Source: Permianibacter fluminis (GTDB lineage: Bacteria; Pseudomonadota; Gammaproteobacteria; Enterobacterales; Permianibacteraceae). From it: 64,000 nt of DNA. Where the stretch lies: assembly GCF_013179735.1 (NCBI RefSeq), contig NZ_JABMEG010000001.1, positions 868,001-932,000 on the forward strand. The letters are read 5' to 3'. A program made the position numbers and the translations under genes. This document shows positions 8,871 through 18,845 of the stretch, piece after piece. Position 1 is the stretch's first letter. Every line of letters starts with the position of its first letter. The notes under the pieces are model-generated. The model was given only the letters and a program-made list of their open reading frames with translations. It was not told the DNA's origin and made no database searches.

Positions 8871-9989
8871 GTGACCTCTCGCTCCCCTGTCGCCCTCGTC
8901 ACGATGGCGGCGCTTACGCTTGTCCTGGTCATGCTGGCGGCCACCGTCTGGTGGCAAGGCCTGCTGGTGGCCGTGATTCTGAACGCCGGCATGGTGTGGT
9001 TGGCGCAAGCCCCGAACGACCGCGCGCCGGTTGACGACAGTGCCGTGCGTCAGGCCGAGAGCCTGCGTCAATTCACAGATGAACTGACCCGGCTGCGCGA
9101 TTTGATTCAGCAAGTGTTGCCGGTCTGGGTCAGCAACATGGATCTGGTCCGCAGCCAGACCGAAGACGCAAGCAATGGCCTGACCCAGCGCTTTGCCGGC
9201 ATTAACCAGAAACTCGGTGCGGCGATTTCGGGCAACGCTGCCGAGAACAGCGCCGAGGGTGTGCTGATGGTCATCCGCAGTGCCCAGACCGAGTTGCCGG
9301 CGGCGGTGCAGGCACTTGAACAAACGCGCGGTGCCCGTGACAACTTTCTCCATGAGATCAGCGGCCTGACCCGGTTCATTGAAGAGCTGGTCCAGATGGC
9401 CAGCGATGTCGGCAAGCTGGCCTCGCAAACCAATCTGCTGGCGCTCAATGCCGCCATCGAAGCCGCTCGTGCCGGCGAGTCCGGTCGCGGCTTTGCCGTG
9501 GTCGCCGACGAGGTGCGCAAGCTGTCGACGCTGTCCGGTGAAACCGGCAAACGCATTACCGAAAAAGTCGGCCATGTCAGTGCGGCGGTGAAAGAAGTGG
9601 TTGAACAGGCGGCGGCCATTTCCGCGCAAGAGCAGGAGCTGATCGAAAGCGCCGGCGGCACCGTGCAGAAAGTGCTGACCGAATTCGCCGACAGCGTCAC
9701 GGTGCTGGAACAGCGCATTGCGTTCCTGCAGCAGACCGGCAGCGACGTCGAACAAACCATCAACGCGGTGCTGGTCGATCTGCAATTCCAGGACCGGGTC
9801 AGTCAGATTCTTTCCCATGTCAGTCAGGACGTCAGCCGGTTGCGCGATGCCATCGCCAACGGTGAGGTGCCGCCGGTGCAGCAGTGGCTGCAGTCGCTGG
9901 AGCGAACCTATACCACCGGTGAACAGCGTTCGGCCCATCGCGGCAGCAAAGAGACTGCTGCTGAACAATCTTCCGTGACATTTTTTTAA
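8871..9989 (+). CDS. Methyl-accepting chemotaxis protein without a periplasmic sensor
   Basis: 372 residues from GTG 8871. Two closely spaced membrane helices (about residues 8-27 and 29-46) leave almost no periplasmic loop and there is no recognisable ligand-binding or HAMP domain. The signalling hairpin tip is clear at about residues 183-225 ([20 protein letters not shown] then [11 protein letters not shown]). Downstream it has [15 protein letters not shown], a motif seen in a subset of short MCP-like proteins. The C-terminus lacks a CheR-tethering pentapeptide. First gene of the operon, 9 bases before cheY. It may sense an internal or membrane signal, or act as an adaptor; this is inference. 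Confidence 0.88.
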   Translation: MTSRSPVALVTMAALTLVLVMLAATVWWQGLLVAVILNAGMVWLAQAPNDRAPVDDSAVRQAESLRQFTDELTRLRDLIQQVLPVWVSNMDLVRSQTEDASNGLTQRFAGINQKLGAAISGNAAENSAEGVLMVIRSAQTELPAAVQALEQTRGARDNFLHEISGLTRFIEELVQMASDVGKLASQTNLLALNAAIEAARAGESGRGFAVVADEVRKLSTLSGETGKRITEKVGHVSAAVKEVVEQAAAISAQEQELIESAGGTVQKVLTEFADSVTVLEQRIAFLQQTGSDVEQTINAVLVDLQFQDRVSQILSHVSQDVSRLRDAIANGEVPPVQQWLQSLERTYTTGEQRSAHRGSKETAAEQSSVTFF

Positions 9990-9998
9990 GAGGTCTTT

Positions 9999-10367
9999 AT
10001 GTCGAAAACCATTTTGGTCGTGGACGACTCTTCCAGCTTCAGGCAGGTGGTCAGCATGGCACTGAAAGGCGCCGGCTACGACGTTGTCGAAGCCGGTGAC
10101 GGCAAGGACGCGCTCGGCAAACTCGATGGTCGCAAAATCAATTTGATTGTCTCCGACGTCAACATGCCGGTGATGGATGGCATCAGCTTCGTGACCGCGG
10201 CCAAGCAGCTGGCGGCTTACAAATTTACGCCGGTGATCATGCTGACAACCGAATCGGGTGATGACATGAAAGCCAAAGGCAAAGCGGCCGGCGTCAAGGC
10301 CTGGGTGGTCAAGCCGTTCCAGCCACCGATTCTGCTCGATGCCGTAGCCAAACTGATTCTGCCCTGA
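9999..10367 (+). CDS. cheY: CheY-like single-domain response regulator
   Basis: 122 residues, a receiver domain only. The acidic pocket is D9-D10, the phosphoacceptor is D53 in VSDVNMPVMDG, the conserved Thr is in VIMLTTES, and the switch Lys is in VVKPF. It probably carries the phosphoryl signal from CheA to the flagellar motor or another output. It sits between an mcp and a STAS gene in a single operon with cheA. No CheZ phosphatase gene is present in the window. Confidence 0.93.
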   Translation: MSKTILVVDDSSSFRQVVSMALKGAGYDVVEAGDGKDALGKLDGRKINLIVSDVNMPVMDGISFVTAAKQLAAYKFTPVIMLTTESGDDMKAKGKAAGVKAWVVKPFQPPILLDAVAKLILP

Positions 10368-10375
10368 GGTGTGCG

Positions 10376-10690
10376 ATGCCGATCCAGCTCAAACGCAAAG
10401 GCGAGTTCATCCGCGTTCACATCGAAGGTGGCCTGAATATCTACTGCGCCAGTGAAGCGAAAGAGCAGCTGCTGCAGGCGCTGGCCAAAGGCCAGGATCT
10501 GGAAGTGGATTTGTCTGATCTGGATGAGCTCGATACCGCCGGCGTGCAACTGATGTTGATGCTCAAACAGGAAGCGCAGCGTTGCAACAAGAGCTGCGCG
10601 TTCATCAATCACGGCCCGGCAGTGCGCGAAGTGATCGATTTGCTCAATCTGGCCAGTGCATTGGGTGACCCGGTGGTGATCCCGGCCTGA
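10376..10690 (+). CDS. STAS-domain protein in chemotaxis operon
   Basis: 104 residues, one STAS domain of the anti-sigma-factor-antagonist/MlaB type. The loop that normally holds the phosphorylatable Ser reads LDTAGVQLML, so a Thr occupies the usual Ser position. Such proteins are encoded in some alternative chemotaxis clusters, where they are thought to work with a cognate receiver or kinase. Eight bases separate it from cheY; cheA follows after 30 bases. The role in this organism is not known. Confidence 0.88.
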   Translation: MPIQLKRKGEFIRVHIEGGLNIYCASEAKEQLLQALAKGQDLEVDLSDLDELDTAGVQLMLMLKQEAQRCNKSCAFINHGPAVREVIDLLNLASALGDPVVIPA

Positions 10691-10720
10691 CCTGACATGA
10701 CTTGAGCTGAGGACCTGACT

Positions 10721-12895
10721 ATGGATTTGGATTCTGCCCGCGGTGCCCTGGTTCAGGAATCGCGCGAGCTCTTGATCGCGATGGAGGCCGGCCTGCTCGA
10801 TATCGAGCAGAACGGCATGTCCACCGATGCGATCAATGCGGTATTCCGCGCGGCGCACACCATCAAGGGTTCGGCCGGCCTGTTTGCGCTGGATCACATC
10901 GTCAGCTTCACCCATGTCATGGAAAACGTGTTGGACCGGGTCCGTTCTGGCCGGCTTGGTCTGGACGAACAGATGCTGTCGGTGCTGCTGGCAAGCGGTG
11001 ACTACCTGAGCAAATTGATCGACGGCATCGATGCTCAGCGGGACGACATCGAGCCGGATGCGCCGCTGCGCGCGCTGCTGCTGCAACAGTTGTCTGATTA
11101 CCTGCCGAATGAAAACAAGGACGTGGTTGCTACCGCCAAGCCGGAACCGGCAGTGGAAGTGATGAACGCCGAACGCGGTGGCAGTGACTCCTGGCATATC
11201 TCGCTGCGCCTGTCGCCCGATGTGCTGCGCAGTGGCATGGACCCGCTGTCTTTCCTGCGCTACCTCGGCAAACTCGGTCGCATCGTGTACATGAACACGC
11301 TGACCGAGACGCTGCCGGCGGCGGCAGAATTTGATCCGGAAACCTTGTATCTGGGTTTCGAAATCGAGTTCGAATCCGAGGCAGACAAGCAAACCATTGA
11401 AAACGTCTTCGAGTTTGTCCGGGAAGAATCGGTCATCCGCATCCTGCCGCCACACAGCAAGGTCGATGCCTACGTTGCCCACATCAAGAGCCTGCCGGAA
11501 GAGCCACAACTGCTCGGCGAAATTCTGGTGGCCTGCGGCGCGCTGACCCGGACCGAACTTGAACACGTGCTCGGTATGCAGTCCGATGCACCGGGCCAGA
11601 AGCCGCCGATTGGCACGCTGCTCGTTGAAGAGCAGGTCGTGCATCCAGGCGTGGTCTCGGCAGCGCTGACCAAGCAACAGGAAAAGCACGAGAAGAAGCA
11701 ACACGAACAACGCTTCATCAAGGTCGATGTCGACAAGCTCGATGCCTTGATCAATCTGGTCGGCGAACTGGTCATTGCCGGCGCCGCCGCCCAATTGGCG
11801 GCGAAAACCGACGGCTCGACCGCAACTCAGGAATCCACCGCTACCGTCGGTGAACTGGTCGAGAACATTCGCGACGCAGCGCTCAGCCTGCGCATGGTGC
11901 CGATTGGCGAAGTGTTCCAGCGCTATCCGCGCGTGGTTCGCGACATCAGCAAGGATCTGGGCAAGAAGATCGAGCTGGTGATCTCCGGCGCCGAAACCGA
12001 GCTGGACAAATCCATGGTCGAGAAGCTGGCCGACCCACTGACCCACATTGTCCGCAATGCCATCGATCACGGCATCGAGTCGGTCGAGCGACGACAGGCC
12101 GCCGGCAAACCAGCGACTGGCACGCTGCGGCTGCACGCCTACCACGACTCCGGCAGCATCGCGATCGAGATCAGCGACGACGGCGCTGGCCTGAACAAGG
12201 AACGCATTCGCAACAAAGGCATCGAGCGCGGTCTGATCACCGCCGAACAGCAACTGAGCGACCAGGAAATCTACCGGTTGATTTTCGAACCGGGTTTTTC
12301 AACCGCCGAGCAAATCACCAATCTGTCAGGTCGCGGCGTCGGCATGGATGTGGTGCGCAAGAACATCGATGCGCTGCGTGGCGAAGTGGAAGTGGAAAGC
12401 CGCGAAGGCGAAGGCGCCACGGTCCGCATTCGCTTGCCGTTGACGCTGGCGATCATCGATGGCTTCCAGGTTTCAGTGGCCGGTGCAGCGTTTGTGCTGC
12501 CGCTGGAAATGGTCAAGGAGTGCGCCGATCTGATCGCGGCCGATGTCTATCGCAATCTGGTCAGCCTGCGCGGCGAACCGCTGCCATTCATCCGGCTGCG
12601 TGAATTGTTTGCGGTCGAGGGCGCGCAACCGCAGCGGGAAAGTCTGGTCGTGGTCCAGTACGGCGGTCAACGGGTCGGCCTGGTGGTCGACAGCCTCGTT
12701 GGCGAGCTGCAAGCCGTGATCAAGCCGCTCGGTGCGTTGTTCCGCGACATGCGCGGCATCAGTGGCTCGACCATTCTCGGCAACGGTCAGGTCGCCTTGA
12801 TTCTCGATGTTCCCAATTTGGCGCACAGCGTAACCGCCCAACATGTCACGACAACCAGTCAGTCGGCGCCGCGGGCGCTGAGCTCTACCCATTGA
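10721..12895 (+). CDS. cheA: Chemotaxis histidine kinase CheA with extra central domains
   Basis: 724 residues. P1 (Hpt) occupies residues 1-110 with H46 in [10 protein letters not shown]. Residues about 150-250 form an extra alpha/beta domain ([18 protein letters not shown]...). Residues about 262-330 contain two copies of a pattern like [20 protein letters not shown] and [11 protein letters not shown]...ALTKQ that resembles the MshEN/GspE N-terminal fold. Then come the P3 dimerisation segment ([13 protein letters not shown]), the P4 kinase with N-box [11 protein letters not shown]1 ISDDGAG and G2 GRGVGMDVV, and the C-terminal P5 CheW-like domain. No typical P2 is obvious. Autophosphorylates in response to MCPs and phosphorylates CheY/CheB. 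Confidence 0.95.
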   Translation: MDLDSARGALVQESRELLIAMEAGLLDIEQNGMSTDAINAVFRAAHTIKGSAGLFALDHIVSFTHVMENVLDRVRSGRLGLDEQMLSVLLASGDYLSKLIDGIDAQRDDIEPDAPLRALLLQQLSDYLPNENKDVVATAKPEPAVEVMNAERGGSDSWHISLRLSPDVLRSGMDPLSFLRYLGKLGRIVYMNTLTETLPAAAEFDPETLYLGFEIEFESEADKQTIENVFEFVREESVIRILPPHSKVDAYVAHIKSLPEEPQLLGEILVACGALTRTELEHVLGMQSDAPGQKPPIGTLLVEEQVVHPGVVSAALTKQQEKHEKKQHEQRFIKVDVDKLDALINLVGELVIAGAAAQLAAKTDGSTATQESTATVGELVENIRDAALSLRMVPIGEVFQRYPRVVRDISKDLGKKIELVISGAETELDKSMVEKLADPLTHIVRNAIDHGIESVERRQAAGKPATGTLRLHAYHDSGSIAIEISDDGAGLNKERIRNKGIERGLITAEQQLSDQEIYRLIFEPGFSTAEQITNLSGRGVGMDVVRKNIDALRGEVEVESREGEGATVRIRLPLTLAIIDGFQVSVAGAAFVLPLEMVKECADLIAADVYRNLVSLRGEPLPFIRLRELFAVEGAQPQRESLVVVQYGGQRVGLVVDSLVGELQAVIKPLGALFRDMRGISGSTILGNGQVALILDVPNLAHSVTAQHVTTTSQSAPRALSSTH

Positions 12896-12917
12896 TACAA
12901 CGCAGGAGAATCTGCAC

Positions 12918-14558
12918 ATGCAGTGGTTCAATCAATTGAAGCTCGCCACCAAGCTGCTGGCTTCCTTTATAACGGTAGCCATTATCGCAGCGGTGATTGG
13001 CTATATCGGCACGGCCAGCATGGACCAGATCAACGGCCTGATGACCAGCATGTACAACGACCGGTTGGTGCCAATCAAGGACATCGGCACAATGCGCGTC
13101 AATGCAGCTGACAACTTCCGCCGCATGTATGAGGTCGTCACGGCCACCGACAACAAGCAAATTGCCGAGACGGAAGAAAAAATAAAAGACAGCCGTAAGG
13201 CGATCGAAGAGGCCTGGCAAGCCTACACCTCGACTGAATTGGTTGAGGCCGAGAAAGTGGCGATCGAAAAAATCAATGCGATTTCGCCGAAATACCTGGA
13301 GTCGGCCGACCGCGTCATTGCGTTGGCGAGTCAAGGTAAACGCGACGAAGCCGCCAGCGTACTGACCAACGAAACCCGATTGTTCTATAACGATCTGCGC
13401 AAACTACGCCAGGAACTCAATGACATCAATGTCAAGGTGGCCGAGGAAGCCAACGCCGAAGGCGACGCCGTCGCAGCGAAAATCAGCAAGCTGCTGACCG
13501 GTCTGATGATCGGAGGCTTTCTGATCTCGCTGGCGCTGGGGCTGCTGGTAACACGGGTGATCGTCAAGCAACTCGGTGGCGAGCCGGATTATGCGGCGAT
13601 GGTGGTCAAACAGGTTGCCGATGGCGACCTGACCGTCGAGGTTCAGATCAAGCCCGGCGACACCACCAGCCTGCTGGCGGCCATGAAAGGCATGACCGAC
13701 AAACTGCGCAGCGTGATGTCGGATGTGCGCAGCTCGGCCGATACGCTCGCTTCCGCGTCTGAGCAAATCTCTGCCTCGGCGCAGGCGCTGTCGCAAAATG
13801 CCTCCGAACAGGCGGCCAATGTCGAAGAAACCTCGGCCTCGGTCGAAGAAATTTCGGCGACGGTGGCACAGAACTCCGAGAACGCCAAAGTCACCGATGA
13901 CATCGCCACCAAATCGTCCAGCGATGCCAATCAGGGTGGCGAAGCCGTGCGCCAGACCGTCGCAGCGATGAAGCAAATCGCCGACAAGATTTCCATCATC
14001 GATGACATCGCCTACCAGACCAATCTGCTGGCACTGAACGCTGCCATTGAAGCCGCGCGCGCTGGCGATCACGGCAAGGGCTTTGCCGTGGTGGCCGCGG
14101 AAGTGCGCAAGCTGGCCGAGCGCAGTCAGGTCGCGGCGCAGGAAATCGGCGGCGTTGCCAGTGGCAGCGTCACGGTGGCCACCCGCGCCGGCAGCCTGCT
14201 TGATGAACTGTTGCCTTCGATTCGCAAGACTGCCGATCTGGTGCAGGAAATCTCGTCGGCATCGCGCGAACAGACGGCCGGTCTGGAACAGATCAACACC
14301 GCCGTTTCGCAGCTTTCGCAAACCACCCAGATGACCGCTTCGGCGTCGGAAGAGCTGTCATCAACGTCCGAGGAAATGAGCTCTCAGGCGGTGCAGCTGC
14401 AGGAAATGGTCGCCTACTTCAAAACCGGTGAAGCCGAAACCCGCGTCCGCAAAGCTGACAAGCCGCAACGCGTCGCCGCCAAGCCTGGGATCATCAAGTC
14501 GCGTGCCAGTATGGCGGCGACGTCGTCAGTTGATGAGTCGGCATTCACCCGCTTCTGA
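12918..14558 (+). CDS. Methyl-accepting chemotaxis protein with 4-helix-bundle sensor
   Basis: 546 residues; AGGAGA ribosome site before ATG 12918. Membrane helix 1 at about 10-30, a helical periplasmic domain of the 4HB_MCP type (about 31-190), membrane helix 2 at about 192-215, a HAMP-like region with the frequent [10 protein letters not shown] start, then the signalling domain with [19 protein letters not shown] at its tip. The C-terminus ends in SAFTRF with no clear CheR docking pentapeptide. Paralogue of the MCP at 18846: the cytoplasmic halves are nearly superimposable while the sensor halves differ. Lies between cheA and cheW. Confidence 0.94.
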   Translation: MQWFNQLKLATKLLASFITVAIIAAVIGYIGTASMDQINGLMTSMYNDRLVPIKDIGTMRVNAADNFRRMYEVVTATDNKQIAETEEKIKDSRKAIEEAWQAYTSTELVEAEKVAIEKINAISPKYLESADRVIALASQGKRDEAASVLTNETRLFYNDLRKLRQELNDINVKVAEEANAEGDAVAAKISKLLTGLMIGGFLISLALGLLVTRVIVKQLGGEPDYAAMVVKQVADGDLTVEVQIKPGDTTSLLAAMKGMTDKLRSVMSDVRSSADTLASASEQISASAQALSQNASEQAANVEETSASVEEISATVAQNSENAKVTDDIATKSSSDANQGGEAVRQTVAAMKQIADKISIIDDIAYQTNLLALNAAIEAARAGDHGKGFAVVAAEVRKLAERSQVAAQEIGGVASGSVTVATRAGSLLDELLPSIRKTADLVQEISSASREQTAGLEQINTAVSQLSQTTQMTASASEELSSTSEEMSSQAVQLQEMVAYFKTGEAETRVRKADKPQRVAAKPGIIKSRASMAATSSVDESAFTRF

Positions 14559-14570
14559 GCTGAGGTAATC

Positions 14571-15128
14571 ATGGCCCAATTACCTGCAGTGGCCGCCGGC
14601 GGCAAAAGTCTGCAAACCGACGCCGGCGCTTGCCAGTACCTGACCTTTACCCTGGGTGGCGAGGCCTTTGCCATTCCGATTGAGCACGTTCGTGAAATCA
14701 TCGAGTTCAACGGTCTGACCACCATTCCGATGATGCCGCCGTTCTTGCGCGGCGTGATCAATCTGCGCGGTGCCGTGGTGCCGGTGGTGGATCTGCAGGC
14801 GCGCTTTGGTCGCGGTGAAACCGAGATCAACAAACGCACCTGCGTCATCATCGTTGAACTGACTCACGATGACGAAACCCCGTCGATCGGCATCATGGTT
14901 GATGCCGTCAACGAGGTGCTGTCGGTCGAGCGCAACCGGCTGGAAGCCAAACCGGCGTTCGGCACCAAGATTCGTGCCGACTTCATCGATGGCATTCTGA
15001 ATCTCGATGGCCGCTTCATCATCACGCTGGATATCCAGCAGGTGTTGTCGATTGACGAAATGGCCTCGCTGATCGGCGTGACGGACCGGCCGGATGCGCT
15101 GTTGGCGCAGGAAAACGGTGCCGCATGA
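14571..15128 (+). CDS. cheW: Chemotaxis coupling protein CheW
   Basis: 185 residues with the CheW fold: YLTFTLGGEAFAIPIEHVRE, MPPFLRGVINLRGAVVPVVDL and the later GIMVDAVNEVLSV and DGILNLDGRFIITLDI. It links MCPs to CheA. Slightly longer than E. coli CheW owing to N- and C-terminal extensions. Its stop overlaps the cheR start by four bases (ATGA), so the two are translationally coupled. Confidence 0.95.
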   Translation: MAQLPAVAAGGKSLQTDAGACQYLTFTLGGEAFAIPIEHVREIIEFNGLTTIPMMPPFLRGVINLRGAVVPVVDLQARFGRGETEINKRTCVIIVELTHDDETPSIGIMVDAVNEVLSVERNRLEAKPAFGTKIRADFIDGILNLDGRFIITLDIQQVLSIDEMASLIGVTDRPDALLAQENGAA

Positions 15129-15964
15129 TGGCTGCAGCCACGCTTGACCGGTCGCTGAGCGACGCCGATTTCCGGCTCTTTCAGAAGCTGTTCTATGAGG
15201 CTATCGGGCTGCACCTGTCGGCGCAGAAAAAAATGCTGGTCACCGGCCGCCTCAACAAGCGGCTGGGTCAGCTTGGCTTGCCATCGTTTCGCGCTTACTA
15301 CGATCTGCTGGCCGGCGATACCGGCGGCGAGGAAATGCAGCAGGCCATCGATCTCATCACCACCAATGAGACCTTCTTCTTTCGCGAGAACAAGCATTTC
15401 GACATCCTGAAAAAAGACATCATCCCGGCGCGGCCGCCGGGCCACACTCTGAAAGTGTGGAGCGCGGCTTGTTCCACCGGCGAAGAGCCGTACTCGATTG
15501 CGATGGTGCTGCATCAGGCGCTTGGCAACAGTGGCTGGGAGTTGCAGGCCACCGACATCAGCACCCGGGTGTTGCAGAAAGCCCGGCGCGGCCTGTATCC
15601 GATGGATCGCATCGATGGCATTCCACCGGAGCTGCTGAAAACCTATTGCCTGCGTGGTCGGGGCGAATACGAAGGCATGCTGCTGATCGACAAGGCGCTG
15701 CGCGATAAGGTGCAGTTTGCCCAGCTCAACCTGATGAGCATTCCGGCCGACATGCGCGGCTTTGATCTGGTGTTTCTGCGCAATGTGATTATCTATTTCG
15801 ACAACGAGACCAAGCAGCGCGTGCTCAACACCATTTGTGATCGGCTGAGACCCGGTGGCTGGCTGTTTCTCGGCCACTCCGAGTCCTTGGCCGGCATGAA
15901 TGTGCCGCTGGTTGCGGTCAGCCCGTCGGTGTATCGCCGACGCGCGGCCACGGCGGCCAGTTGA
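15125..15964 (+). CDS. cheR: Chemotaxis protein methyltransferase CheR
   Basis: 279 residues: the N-terminal helical CheR domain (LFYEAIGLHLSAQKK), then the SAM-dependent methyltransferase domain with NETFFFREN, the SAM-binding SAACSTGEEPYSIAM, and LVFLRNVIIYF plus RLRPGGWLFLGHSE at the C-terminus. It methylates glutamates on MCPs using S-adenosylmethionine for adaptation. Overlaps cheW upstream and a probable TTG start of cheD downstream. Confidence 0.95.
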   Translation: MMAAATLDRSLSDADFRLFQKLFYEAIGLHLSAQKKMLVTGRLNKRLGQLGLPSFRAYYDLLAGDTGGEEMQQAIDLITTNETFFFRENKHFDILKKDIIPARPPGHTLKVWSAACSTGEEPYSIAMVLHQALGNSGWELQATDISTRVLQKARRGLYPMDRIDGIPPELLKTYCLRGRGEYEGMLLIDKALRDKVQFAQLNLMSIPADMRGFDLVFLRNVIIYFDNETKQRVLNTICDRLRPGGWLFLGHSESLAGMNVPLVAVSPSVYRRRAATAAS

Positions 15965-16500
15965 GTGCGCTGCTGCCGGCATGCCTGATGGATACGCTGT
16001 TCCTACATCCGGGCGAATTGTATGCAGGCCGGCGATTGCTGTTGCTGAAAACGATTTTGGGTTCCTGCGTCGCGGTGACCTTGTGGCATCCGGCAACAAA
16101 AATGGCAGGCATGTGCCATTTTGTTCTGCCGCAACGCCTGCGCCATGGTCAGCCGAGCGTCAGCGATTGTGACGGTCGCTACGGTCAGGATGCGATTGAG
16201 TTTCTGTTGGCAGCGGCGCGCGCGACGGATGCGGTGCCGGCGCATTTTCAGGTCGGGGTGTTTGGCGGTGCCAGCATCAACCAGACCGGGCTGCGTTCGG
16301 TGACGATAGGCGCCAACAACGCCCAGCTGGCACAACAGCGCTTGCAGCAAACGGGTTTTCGGATTGATCAAATGGATATCGGTGGCAGAGGCAGTCGCGT
16401 CTTGCAGCTGAATACCGAAACCGGAGTCACGGCTTTGAAATATCACTATCTCGATGCGGACAAGGATGATCGGGTGGTACGCGGGAGGATGCCGACATGA
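15961..16500 (+). CDS. cheD: Chemoreceptor glutamine deamidase CheD
   Basis: 179 residues if the TTG at 15961 (overlapping the cheR stop) is used; an ATG at 15988 would give 170 residues beginning [14 protein letters not shown], and the two cannot be separated with certainty. Family motifs are present: [12 protein letters not shown] with the catalytic Cys, MCHFVLPQ with the catalytic His, and the GVFGGASI region. CheD deamidates glutamines on MCPs and in some bacteria interacts with CheC/CheX phosphatases. Its stop overlaps the cheB start (ATGA). Confidence 0.92.
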   Translation: MSALLPACLMDTLFLHPGELYAGRRLLLLKTILGSCVAVTLWHPATKMAGMCHFVLPQRLRHGQPSVSDCDGRYGQDAIEFLLAAARATDAVPAHFQVGVFGGASINQTGLRSVTIGANNAQLAQQRLQQTGFRIDQMDIGGRGSRVLQLNTETGVTALKYHYLDADKDDRVVRGRMPT

Positions 16501-17612
16501 GCATCCGGGTGATGATCGTCGACGATTCGGCGGTGGTGCGGCAGGTGCTGCAGCAACAACTGGACAGGAACCGCGATATCGAAATCATTGCGACCGCGCC
16601 TGATCCGATCTTTGCCTTGGAGAAGTTGAAATCGATTTGGCCGGACGTGCTGATCGTCGATATCGAAATGCCGCGCATGGATGGCCTGACCTTTCTGCGC
16701 CAGATCATGGCAACCCGGCCGACCCCGGTGATCATCTGCTCGACGCTGACCGAAGCTGGCGCCGATATCACGCTGCAAGCCTTGTCGGCCGGCGCCTTTG
16801 CCATCATCACCAAACCCAAGACCGGTTTGCGCGACTACATCGTCGACAGTTCAGAAGATCTGGCCTCGGTGGTGCGGGAAGCGGCGGCTGCCCGCATGGA
16901 CCGGATGCGGACGGCCGCGCCCACCGCAAGAGCCGCGGTGCAGAAAGGCGAACCCTTGGCGCGGCCGAAATTGACCGCCGATGAAATTCTGGCGGCACCG
17001 AGTGGCAACATGAATGTGCCGATGACGGAAAAATTCATCGCCATCGGTTGCTCTACCGGTGGCACCCAGGCGCTGGAGGTGGTGCTGACGGCGTTGCCGC
17101 GCACCAGTCCCGGCATCGTCGTGGTGCAGCATATGCCCGAGCAGTTCACCCGCAGCTTCGCCAGTCGGCTGAATACCTTGTCGCAAATCGAAGTCAAGGA
17201 AGCGGAAACGGGTGATCGCATCATGCCGGGCCGGGCACTGATAGCGCCCGGTGGCAAGCATCTGCTGGCCAAGCGCAGTGGCGCGCAATATTACGCCGAA
17301 GTGATGGACGGGCCGCTGGTCAGTCGACACCGGCCCTCGGTCGATGTGCTGTTCCGTTCGGTGGCAAAAAGCGCTGGCCAGAATGCCATTGGCATCATTA
17401 TGACCGGCATGGGTGACGACGGCGCCCGCGGCATGAAAGAAATGCACGAAGCCGGCTGCAAGACCTACGCCCAGGACGAGCAGAGCTGCGTCGTGTTCGG
17501 CATGCCAAAGGAAGCAATCAAACTCGGCGGTGTTGATGAGGTGGTTTCACTGGATGAAATCCCTCGCCTCATCACGGCAGTCAGCCGCCGTCAGCTGGGA
17601 CAACTGCCATGA
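16497..17612 (+). CDS. cheB: Chemotaxis response regulator protein-glutamate methylesterase CheB
   Basis: 371 residues. N-terminal receiver with D9-D10 and phosphoacceptor D55 in [10 protein letters not shown]; a linker of about 50 residues rich in Ala and Arg; C-terminal methylesterase with the catalytic Ser in [10 protein letters not shown], His in [10 protein letters not shown] and Asp in [11 protein letters not shown]. It removes methyl groups from MCPs when phosphorylated by CheA. Overlaps cheD upstream and the EAL gene downstream by four bases each. Confidence 0.96.
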   Translation: MSIRVMIVDDSAVVRQVLQQQLDRNRDIEIIATAPDPIFALEKLKSIWPDVLIVDIEMPRMDGLTFLRQIMATRPTPVIICSTLTEAGADITLQALSAGAFAIITKPKTGLRDYIVDSSEDLASVVREAAAARMDRMRTAAPTARAAVQKGEPLARPKLTADEILAAPSGNMNVPMTEKFIAIGCSTGGTQALEVVLTALPRTSPGIVVVQHMPEQFTRSFASRLNTLSQIEVKEAETGDRIMPGRALIAPGGKHLLAKRSGAQYYAEVMDGPLVSRHRPSVDVLFRSVAKSAGQNAIGIIMTGMGDDGARGMKEMHEAGCKTYAQDEQSCVVFGMPKEAIKLGGVDEVVSLDEIPRLITAVSRRQLGQLP

Positions 17613-18811
17613 CCGACCTGACCAACAAACGTGTGCTCATCGTAGACGACAGTGCGCTGCACCGGATGCACGCCGAGTCGTTGCTGAAAAAAATGGGCGT
17701 GACCGAAATCCTGCAAGCCGGCAACGGTATCGAAGCGCTGGACGTCATGAATGCGTCGCCCTATCTGCCGGACATTCTGCTGGTCGATCTGGAAATGCCC
17801 GGCATGGATGGCATTGAACTGCTGCAGCAGGTGATGCAACGCAATCTGCGCATGGAAGTGGTCATTGTCAGTTCGCGGGAAAATGCGCTGCTGACCACGG
17901 TCGAGGCGATGAGCCAGACGCTCGGGATCGCCATTCTCGGCGCTTTGCAAAAGCCGCTGACGCTGGAACGGCTGGCCGGCGTGCTCGGACAGGAAAAACT
18001 GGTGGTCGGCACTGCGCCAAAGGCCAGCGCCTATTCGCTCGATGCCATCACCCGTGCCATCGACGATCATGAATTTGTCTGCCACTACCAGCCCAAGGTG
18101 ACCTTGGCGACCGGCGTCATCAAGGGTGTCGAAGCGCTGGCCCGCTGGCAGCATCCGCGCGATGGCATCGTTTATCCGGACCGCTTCATCGATGCCATCG
18201 AGCGTCATGGTGCCATCATGCAGCGCTTTACCCTGGCACTACTCGATCAGGTGCTGGCTCAGCTGAAGTATTGGCACAGCGGCGGCCTGAGCCTGACAGT
18301 GTCGCTGAACATTTCCGCGCAATCGTTTGCTGATGCCCGCTTCGTCAATCAGATCATCAAAAAGGTGGAAGACAGCGGCGTTGAGCCGCGTCACCTGATT
18401 CTGGAAGTGACCGAGACCGCCATCATGACCGATATCGGCGCCAGTCTTGGCACGCTGGCGCGGCTGCGACTGAAGGGCTTTGGTCTGTCGATTGACGATT
18501 ACGGCACCGGTTTCGCGTCGATGCAGCAGCTGTCACGGATACCCGCCACCGAACTCAAGATTGATCGCATCTTTGTTCACGGCTGCCATCAGCGTCAGCA
18601 TCTGATCATCATGCTGGAAAGTGCGATTCAGATGGCGGAAAAACTGCAGCTCAGCGTGGTGGCCGAGGGTGTGGAATTGACCGAAGATTGGCAAAAACTG
18701 AAAGCGATGGGTTGTGAACTGGCGCAGGGCTACCTGATTGCCAAAGCGATGCCAGGCGATCAGTTGCTGCCGTGGATAAAAACGGAAAGCAAACGATTGC
18801 GTGCACTCTAG
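17609..18811 (+). CDS. Response regulator with EAL c-di-GMP phosphodiesterase output
   Basis: 400 residues: an N-terminal receiver (D13-D14; phosphoacceptor D60 in [10 protein letters not shown]), then a full EAL domain from about residue 145. Catalytic-site segments appear intact: VEALARW (EAL), [31 protein letters not shown] and VVAEGVE, so it should hydrolyse c-di-GMP. The ATG overlaps the cheB stop (ATGA), placing it under the same transcription and translation as the chemotaxis genes, and CheA is the natural candidate phosphodonor. That would let chemosensory input lower c-di-GMP; this is inference from context. Confidence 0.93.
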   Translation: MTDLTNKRVLIVDDSALHRMHAESLLKKMGVTEILQAGNGIEALDVMNASPYLPDILLVDLEMPGMDGIELLQQVMQRNLRMEVVIVSSRENALLTTVEAMSQTLGIAILGALQKPLTLERLAGVLGQEKLVVGTAPKASAYSLDAITRAIDDHEFVCHYQPKVTLATGVIKGVEALARWQHPRDGIVYPDRFIDAIERHGAIMQRFTLALLDQVLAQLKYWHSGGLSLTVSLNISAQSFADARFVNQIIKKVEDSGVEPRHLILEVTETAIMTDIGASLGTLARLRLKGFGLSIDDYGTGFASMQQLSRIPATELKIDRIFVHGCHQRQHLIIMLESAIQMAEKLQLSVVAEGVELTEDWQKLKAMGCELAQGYLIAKAMPGDQLLPWIKTESKRLRAL

Positions 18812-18845
18812 GCGCTGAGCAACTGTTCCGGCAGAGGATGCGAAC

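Noticed and set aside
10217-12253. Long open frame on the - strand opposite cheA
   Set aside because: It mirrors the codon structure of a clear cheA on the + strand, has His/Gln/Arg-rich composition typical of antisense frames in high-GC genes, and no family motif.
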